From UBA7236 sp964638865 (GTDB lineage: Bacteria; Bacteroidota; Bacteroidia; Chitinophagales; BACL12), in NCBI GenBank assembly GCA_964638865.1, contig CAZXBG010000163.1, forward strand, positions 1 to 7,902: DNA of 7,902 nucleotides. Direction: 5' to 3'. This document shows positions 7,123-7,902 of the stretch, piece by piece. Positions within the stretch are counted from its first letter, which is position 1, and each line of letters opens with the position of its first letter. Made by a program: the position numbers and the translations under genes. The notes under the pieces were generated by a model. The model saw only the letters and a list, made by a program, of their open reading frames with translations. It was not told the DNA's origin and made no database searches.

Positions 7123-7797
7123 TCACAAATCTGTCGGAAATTTAGGGAATTTTTGGGGAAATAGTGTATTTTCAATGTCATGAATCGTTAATTTAAAAAG
7201 TTCGCGGTCTTTTTCGCTAAAAGCCTTGTTTCCAAGCCTTTTGTTGATGCTGTTCATCAGCTCCACTAAACGCAGGTCGAAGGTATAATCGTATATAAAC
7301 TTTAAACTCCTAAACCGATCAAAATGTTCCCTTACTTCCTCCGGTTTTGAAGCTTCACTATTGAGTTTTATCAAACGCGTTACCTCCTCGCTATTTACTT
7401 TTTCGAGCATAAAATACATATTTTCGCATGCACCTATGTCTTCCGTCAAAATTTTTCGGTCGAGCATGATCTCCAGCATCACATGACTCACGGCATATAA
7501 TCTTTTCTCAAAACAGTCAAAATCACGTGTTTTTATTAGGGAGGATATTGATTTAGTATTCTGTTCGAAAAATTGCGATTCATGAAAATAACCGTCAATT
7601 TCATAATGTCTTTTTACCCCATTTTGCAAACTCTCCTGCTGTTTCGAATCGGGAATTTGCAATTTATGCACAAACAATTTCACCACCTCACCGCTCCTGT
7701 GACTATAATTCGACAAGATATCCGGCAAAATAACCCCCGCAACAAAATACGGATCGTCGCAAGGCGTTTCGTGATAATAATGTGATAGAAAATTCAA
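7123..7797 (-). CDS. AcpH-like (acyl carrier protein phosphodiesterase family) protein
   Basis: The 224-residue soluble protein has no signal peptide or membrane segment. Its start MNFLSHYYHE, the following VAGVILPDIL (19-28), GVKRHYEIDGYFHES (60-74) and YAVSHVMLEIMLDRKI (101-116) follow the block pattern of E. coli AcpH (MNFLAHLHL; a Leu-Ala-Asp block; a Gly...His-Arg-x-Ile-Asp block; an Asp-His-rich helix). His6, Asp26, His64, Asp68, His105 and Asp113 are candidate metal ligands. AcpH removes 4'-phosphopantetheine from acyl carrier protein in a metal-dependent reaction. The Bacteroidota relatives are divergent and their substrate is not established, so family membership is safer than activity. 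The start is a TTG codon at 7797: the frame stays open to the window edge but has no upstream ATG, and the family N-terminus begins exactly here. It is the first gene of the run and ends 7 bp before porV2; I see no functional link to secretion beyond position. The lack of a recognisable ribosome binding site is normal for Bacteroidota. Confidence 0.7.
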   Translation of the reverse strand: MNFLSHYYHETPCDDPYFVAGVILPDILSNYSHRSGEVVKLFVHKLQIPDSKQQESLQNGVKRHYEIDGYFHESQFFEQNTKSISSLIKTRDFDCFEKRLYAVSHVMLEIMLDRKILTEDIGACENMYFMLEKVNSEEVTRLIKLNSEASKPEEVREHFDRFRSLKFIYDYTFDLRLVELMNSINKRLGNKAFSEKDRELFKLTIHDIENTLFPQKFPKFPTDL

Positions 7798-7846
7798 TTT
7801 ATGAATGATTTTAATGCAATATAAGGCGAAAACGTGAATTGTGAAC

Positions 7847-7902
7847 GAATGAGTAATGAGTAATGAGTAATGAGTAGTGAGTAGTGAGTAATGAGTAATG
7901 AG
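7847..7902. repeat. Heptamer tandem array (TAATGAG)n, running off the window
   Basis: Seven full 7-base units follow one degenerate unit (GAATGAG, 7847-7853). Units at 7854, 7861 and 7868 are TAATGAG, those at 7875 and 7882 are TAGTGAG, and those at 7889 and 7896 are TAATGAG again. The array continues past the last base, so its full length is unknown. On the minus strand it reads as CTCATTA repeats and ends 49 bp upstream of the TTG start of the AcpH-like gene, where a promoter would be expected. The interior single-base variant occurring twice side by side suggests growth by unit duplication. Similar GAGTAATGAG arrays are, from memory, common between genes in Bacteroidota. Copy number may vary between strains, and the array may also have caused a contig break. 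Confidence 0.9.

Noticed and set aside
7116..7181. N-terminal 22-residue extension of the PorV2 protein
   Set aside because: It would overlap the AcpH-like coding region and place a charged segment before a perfect signal peptide that begins at the ATG at 7115.
7847..7902. CRISPR array
   Set aside because: The repeats are contiguous 7-base units with no spacers.

Overview
The window looks like a chromosomal segment of a Bacteroidota genome (Cytophaga/Sphingobacteria/Chitinophaga-type; genus not resolvable). The evidence is AT-rich DNA, start codons with no clear Shine-Dalgarno sequence, a lipoprotein of Bacteroidota type, and two proteins related to the type IX secretion system (T9SS), which is confined to that phylum and its close relatives.

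All four genes lie on the minus strand and probably form one transcription unit, read from right to left. The first gene (7797-7123, TTG start) encodes a 224-residue protein resembling the AcpH acyl-carrier-protein phosphodiesterase family. Seven bases after its stop comes a 367-residue PorV/PorQ-family outer-membrane beta-barrel (7115-6012), best named PorV2. After 35 bp comes a 1667-residue C25 (gingipain-type) cysteine peptidase (5976-973) with an intact His/Cys dyad, best named PorU2. After another 47 bp comes a 232-residue methionine-rich lipoprotein of unknown function (925-227).

In canonical T9SS, PorU is a sortase that removes the C-terminal signal of cargo and attaches the protein to A-LPS, and it sits on the cell surface bound to the barrel PorV. 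The adjacent pair here is the parallel PorU2/PorV2 version. Its biochemical role is not established, but the layout suggests a surface protease held by its own partner barrel. Inside PorU2, residues about 1050-1195 resemble the ILEI/FAM3 (PANDER) domain, which is the most intriguing protein-level observation in the window.

The two ends are non-coding and repeat-rich. Bases 1-226 hold a direct repeat, a tandem octamer, an inverted repeat and a nested hairpin-like element just past the lipoprotein stop. Bases 7847-7902 are a heptamer tandem array (TAATGAG) that begins 49 bp upstream of the first gene and runs off the window. I found no tRNA, rRNA, CRISPR array, insertion sequence or phage gene.
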